Below are positions 61,979 to 64,000 of a stretch of 64,000 nucleotides of DNA, piece by piece (the stretch's first letter is position 1; each line of letters opens with the position of its first letter). Below the pieces are notes generated by a model. The model was not told where the DNA came from, did not search any database, and saw only the letters and a program-made list of their open reading frames with translations. Source of the DNA: CAVROT01 sp963722905 (GTDB lineage Bacteria > Pseudomonadota > Alphaproteobacteria > Rhodobacterales > Rhodobacteraceae); assembly GCA_963722905.1 (NCBI GenBank), contig CAVROT010000015.1:62001-126000 (forward strand), in the 5' to 3' direction. A program made the position numbers and the translations under genes.

Positions 61979-63247
61979 ATGACCGTCGTACTGGGCGCCA
62001 TCGCCGACGATTTCACCGGCGCCACGGACCTGGCCGGTTTGCTGGCCCGGTCGGGCGCACGCGTGAACCTGCGCATCGGCGTGCCGGACGGCGATCCCGA
62101 TCCTGCCGACGTCGCGCCGTTCGAGGTGATCGCGCTGAAGATCCGCACCGTCCCTGCGGCCCAGGCCGTGACGCAGGCGCGCGCCGCCCTGCGCTGGTTG
62201 CGGGCCGCCGGGGCGCCGCGCACGATGTGGAAGTACTGTTCGACCTTCGACAGCACCGCGAAGGGGAACATCGGCCCCGTGGCCGAGGCGCTGATGGGCG
62301 ATCTGGGCGCACGGCAGACGATCTATTGCCCGTCATTCCCCGAGAACGGGCGCACGGTCTACATGGGTCGGCTGTTCGTCGGACGCCAGCCGCTGGACGA
62401 GAGCCCCATGCGCGACCACCCGCTGACGCCGATGCGCGACGCCGACCTGACACGCCTGCTGGCGCCGCAGGTCGCCCGGCCGGTAGGCCTTGCGGACCGT
62501 GCGACCGTCGCCGCGGGTGCGGACGCGTTGCGCCGCCGGCTGGAGGCGCTGCAGGCCGACGGGATCGCGCATGTGGTGGTCGACGCAATCACGGACGACG
62601 ACCTGCAGACCGTGGCGCTTGCCTGTCGCGACATGCCGCTCATCACCGGCGGGAGTGCCGTCGCGATGTCGCTGCCGGCGCTCTACGCCGAGGCGGGCAC
62701 GCTGGAGATCGGGCGCCCCGAGGCCGGTATGCCCTCGGTCGGACCGGGCGCCGTCGTGCTGTCGGGCAGCTGTTCGGAGATGACGCGGAAGCAGGTCGCG
62801 CAATTTCTTCAGGATGGCGTGGGCTTTCACGTGGACCCGCTGGCGCTGGACAGGGGCGGGCTGCAGGACGCGCTGGAGTGGCTGAAGACCCGGTCCCCCG
62901 ATGCGCCCGTCCTCTTCTATGCGACTGCCGCACCGGGCGCCGTCCGGGCGGCGCAGGCGGCCCTCGGCCCCGCGAAGGCCGGCGAGGCGGTCGAGGACGC
63001 GCTGGGCAGGCTGGCCGTGGCGGCGCGGGACGCGGGCCGGCGCCGCTTCGTCGTCGCGGGGGGAGAGACGTCCGGCGCCGTCACCACCGCGCTGGGCGTC
63101 GACCGCCTGACCGTCGGCGCCGAGATCGCGCCGGGCGTGCCATGGACCGCAGCGCAGAGCGGTGGCCACGCCATCGCGCTGGCGCTGAAGTCAGGCAATT
63201 TCGGCGCCGCCGGTTTCTTTGCCGATGCGCTGGCAGCGCTGCCATGA
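61979..63247 (+). CDS. otnK: 3-oxo-tetronate kinase
   Basis: A 422-residue DUF1537-type (four-carbon acid sugar) kinase. GAIADDFTGATDLAGLLARS is the family start, with FEVIALKIRT, KYCSTFDSTAKGNIGPVAEA, CPSFPENGRTVYMGRLFV, and the C-terminal VAGGETSGAVTTALGV ATP site. It phosphorylates 3-oxo-tetronate. Its stop overlaps the aldolase gene, which is the expected partner. Confidence 0.92.
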   Translation: MTVVLGAIADDFTGATDLAGLLARSGARVNLRIGVPDGDPDPADVAPFEVIALKIRTVPAAQAVTQARAALRWLRAAGAPRTMWKYCSTFDSTAKGNIGPVAEALMGDLGARQTIYCPSFPENGRTVYMGRLFVGRQPLDESPMRDHPLTPMRDADLTRLLAPQVARPVGLADRATVAAGADALRRRLEALQADGIAHVVVDAITDDDLQTVALACRDMPLITGGSAVAMSLPALYAEAGTLEIGRPEAGMPSVGPGAVVLSGSCSEMTRKQVAQFLQDGVGFHVDPLALDRGGLQDALEWLKTRSPDAPVLFYATAAPGAVRAAQAALGPAKAGEAVEDALGRLAVAARDAGRRRFVVAGGETSGAVTTALGVDRLTVGAEIAPGVPWTAAQSGGHAIALALKSGNFGAAGFFADALAALP

Positions 63248-63888
63248 GTGCCGATGCGACGTTGCGCGAGGATATATGTATCCTGGCGAAATCCATGTTC
63301 GACCGGGGGCTTACGATGGGATCCTCGGGCAATATCTCGGCCCGGATGGCGGACGGGCGGCTGCTGGTGACGCCGACCGGCAGCTGCTTTGGCCGGCTGG
63401 ACCCCGCGCGCCTGTCGGTGATGGACGGCAACCGGTTGGTCGGGGGCGATCCGCCGACCAAGGAGGTGCCGCTGCACGCCGCCTTCTACGACACCCGCGC
63501 GACCGGCGCGGTCGTGCACCTGCACTCGACCCACGCGGTGGCGCTGTCGCTGATGCCCGACATCGACCCCGATGACATGCTGCCGCCGCTCACCGCCTAC
63601 GGGATCATGAAGCTGGGCCGCGTGGCGCTGCTGCCGTATTTCATGCCGGGCGACCCGGCCACCGGTGACGCGATCCGCGGCCTCGCGGGCAAGCGCAGCG
63701 CCGTCGTGCTGGCGCATCACGGCCCCGTCGTGGCCGGCCGCGACGTCGAGGCGGCGTGCTATGCCATGGAGGAGCTGGAGGAGACGGCGAAGCTCGCCAT
63801 GCTCACGCGCGGGCTGTCTGCGGCGATGCTGGACGCGGCGCAGATCTCGGGTCTGGTACGCAAGTTCGGCGTGGAGTGGGAGGACTGA
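63244..63888 (+). CDS. otnC: 3-oxo-tetronate 4-phosphate decarboxylase
   Basis: A 214-residue class II aldolase-fold enzyme: MGSSGNISARMADGRLLVTP TGS, VVHLHSTHAVALSLM with metal His residues, LTAYGIMKLGRVALLPYFMP and LAHHGPVVAGRDVEAACYAM. With otnK it converts a tetronate to dihydroxyacetone phosphate and CO2. An otnI or dehydrogenase may follow beyond the window; the short frame starting at 63888 is not recognisable. Confidence 0.92.
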   Translation: MSADATLREDICILAKSMFDRGLTMGSSGNISARMADGRLLVTPTGSCFGRLDPARLSVMDGNRLVGGDPPTKEVPLHAAFYDTRATGAVVHLHSTHAVALSLMPDIDPDDMLPPLTAYGIMKLGRVALLPYFMPGDPATGDAIRGLAGKRSAVVLAHHGPVVAGRDVEAACYAMEELEETAKLAMLTRGLSAAMLDAAQISGLVRKFGVEWED

Positions 63889-64000
63889 TGCCGTGCCGCC
63901 GCCGCCGCGCGCCCGTCCTCGCCACTGCCGGGACGGATTGGCGATCCTGGACGGCGTATTGCGAAGGCGGCGGTGCCCCTGACGGCCCCGCCGGTATGCC

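Noticed and set aside
63888..64000. Possible next gene of the otn operon
   Set aside because: The frame is Arg/Pro-rich with no family match and is cut by the window end.
1..64000. tRNA or rRNA genes
   Set aside because: No cloverleaf-like sequence with a T-loop GGTTCGAATCC-type motif, and no rRNA segment, was noticed by eye; tRNAscan-SE would be decisive.

Overview
The window is GC-rich DNA (codon third positions are almost all G or C) from an alphaproteobacterium, very probably a Rhodobacterales (Roseobacter-group) member. Supporting signs are the 45-residue aa3-type cytochrome oxidase subunit IV, a DmdC-type acyl-CoA dehydrogenase, a CbiG-CobJ fusion with the aerobic cob genes, an N-terminally extended MoeA, a homogentisate cluster with DUF2783 and DUF1428 partners, and tight head-to-tail genes with ATGA or GTGA overlaps.

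Layout. 0-1.5 kb: alpha/beta hydrolase and TetR regulator. 1.5-9.75 kb: a mobile and decayed stretch with an aminomethyltransferase-like remnant, a broken IS3-type element, a DUF3489-DUF2924-large serine recombinase trio whose recombinase carries an amber codon, an intact IS256-type element with a target duplication, and an intact IS1182-type element. 9.9-16.2 kb: one 2083-residue RTX protein with a Hint domain and nine or so long repeats. 16.2-18.1 kb: an insertion-sequence graveyard (two IS3-type remnants, one IS5-type remnant). 18.3-26.8 kb, minus strand: a GCS2-type ligase, an aromatic (homogentisate) degradation cluster, two tiny membrane proteins and a Sua5/TsaC protein. 27.4-32.1 kb: DmdC-like acyl-CoA dehydrogenase, metallo-hydrolase, small envelope proteins and CoxIV. 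32.3-38.3 kb: AzlCD and a molybdenum-cofactor operon (fdhD, unknown membrane protein, mobA, mobB, extended moeA). 38.4-41.6 kb: zinc-ribbon membrane protein, plsC-like acyltransferase, accA. 42-48.9 kb: cobalamin operon (cbiX, cobH, cobL, small ORF, cobI, cbiG-cobJ, cobM). 49-63.9 kb: DEAD-box helicase, chromate transporter, Lrp regulator divergent from a PLP decarboxylase, an orphan molybdenum hydroxylase large subunit, metF divergent from a metR-like regulator, GST, inositol monophosphatase, rhomboid, TPR protein and an otnK-otnC sugar-acid pair.

The most unusual signal is a 39-40 nt triple-hairpin element found only inside transposase genes and their remnants: two copies in the IS3-type element at 2.4-3.7 kb and three in the graveyard at 16.8-17.7 kb. 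The central stem shows compensatory base changes between copies, every copy points the same way as the host transposase, and most can be read in the same frame (a peptide core like PLSGxxxAMPCRA). One copy adds 14 codons in frame; another shifts the frame. This resembles the in-frame palindromic elements known from Rickettsia and could be an undescribed IS-targeting mini-element. A second dispersed repeat of about 39 nt occurs three times between genes at 43.4, 48.1 and 60.1 kb.

Several genes plausibly work together. fdhD, mobA, mobB and moeA supply molybdenum cofactor to enzymes such as the hydroxylase at 54-56.3 kb. HmgA, the FAH-family hydrolase, the VOC protein and the FAD monooxygenase form an aromatic ring-cleavage unit. 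The cob genes cover much of corrin ring synthesis.
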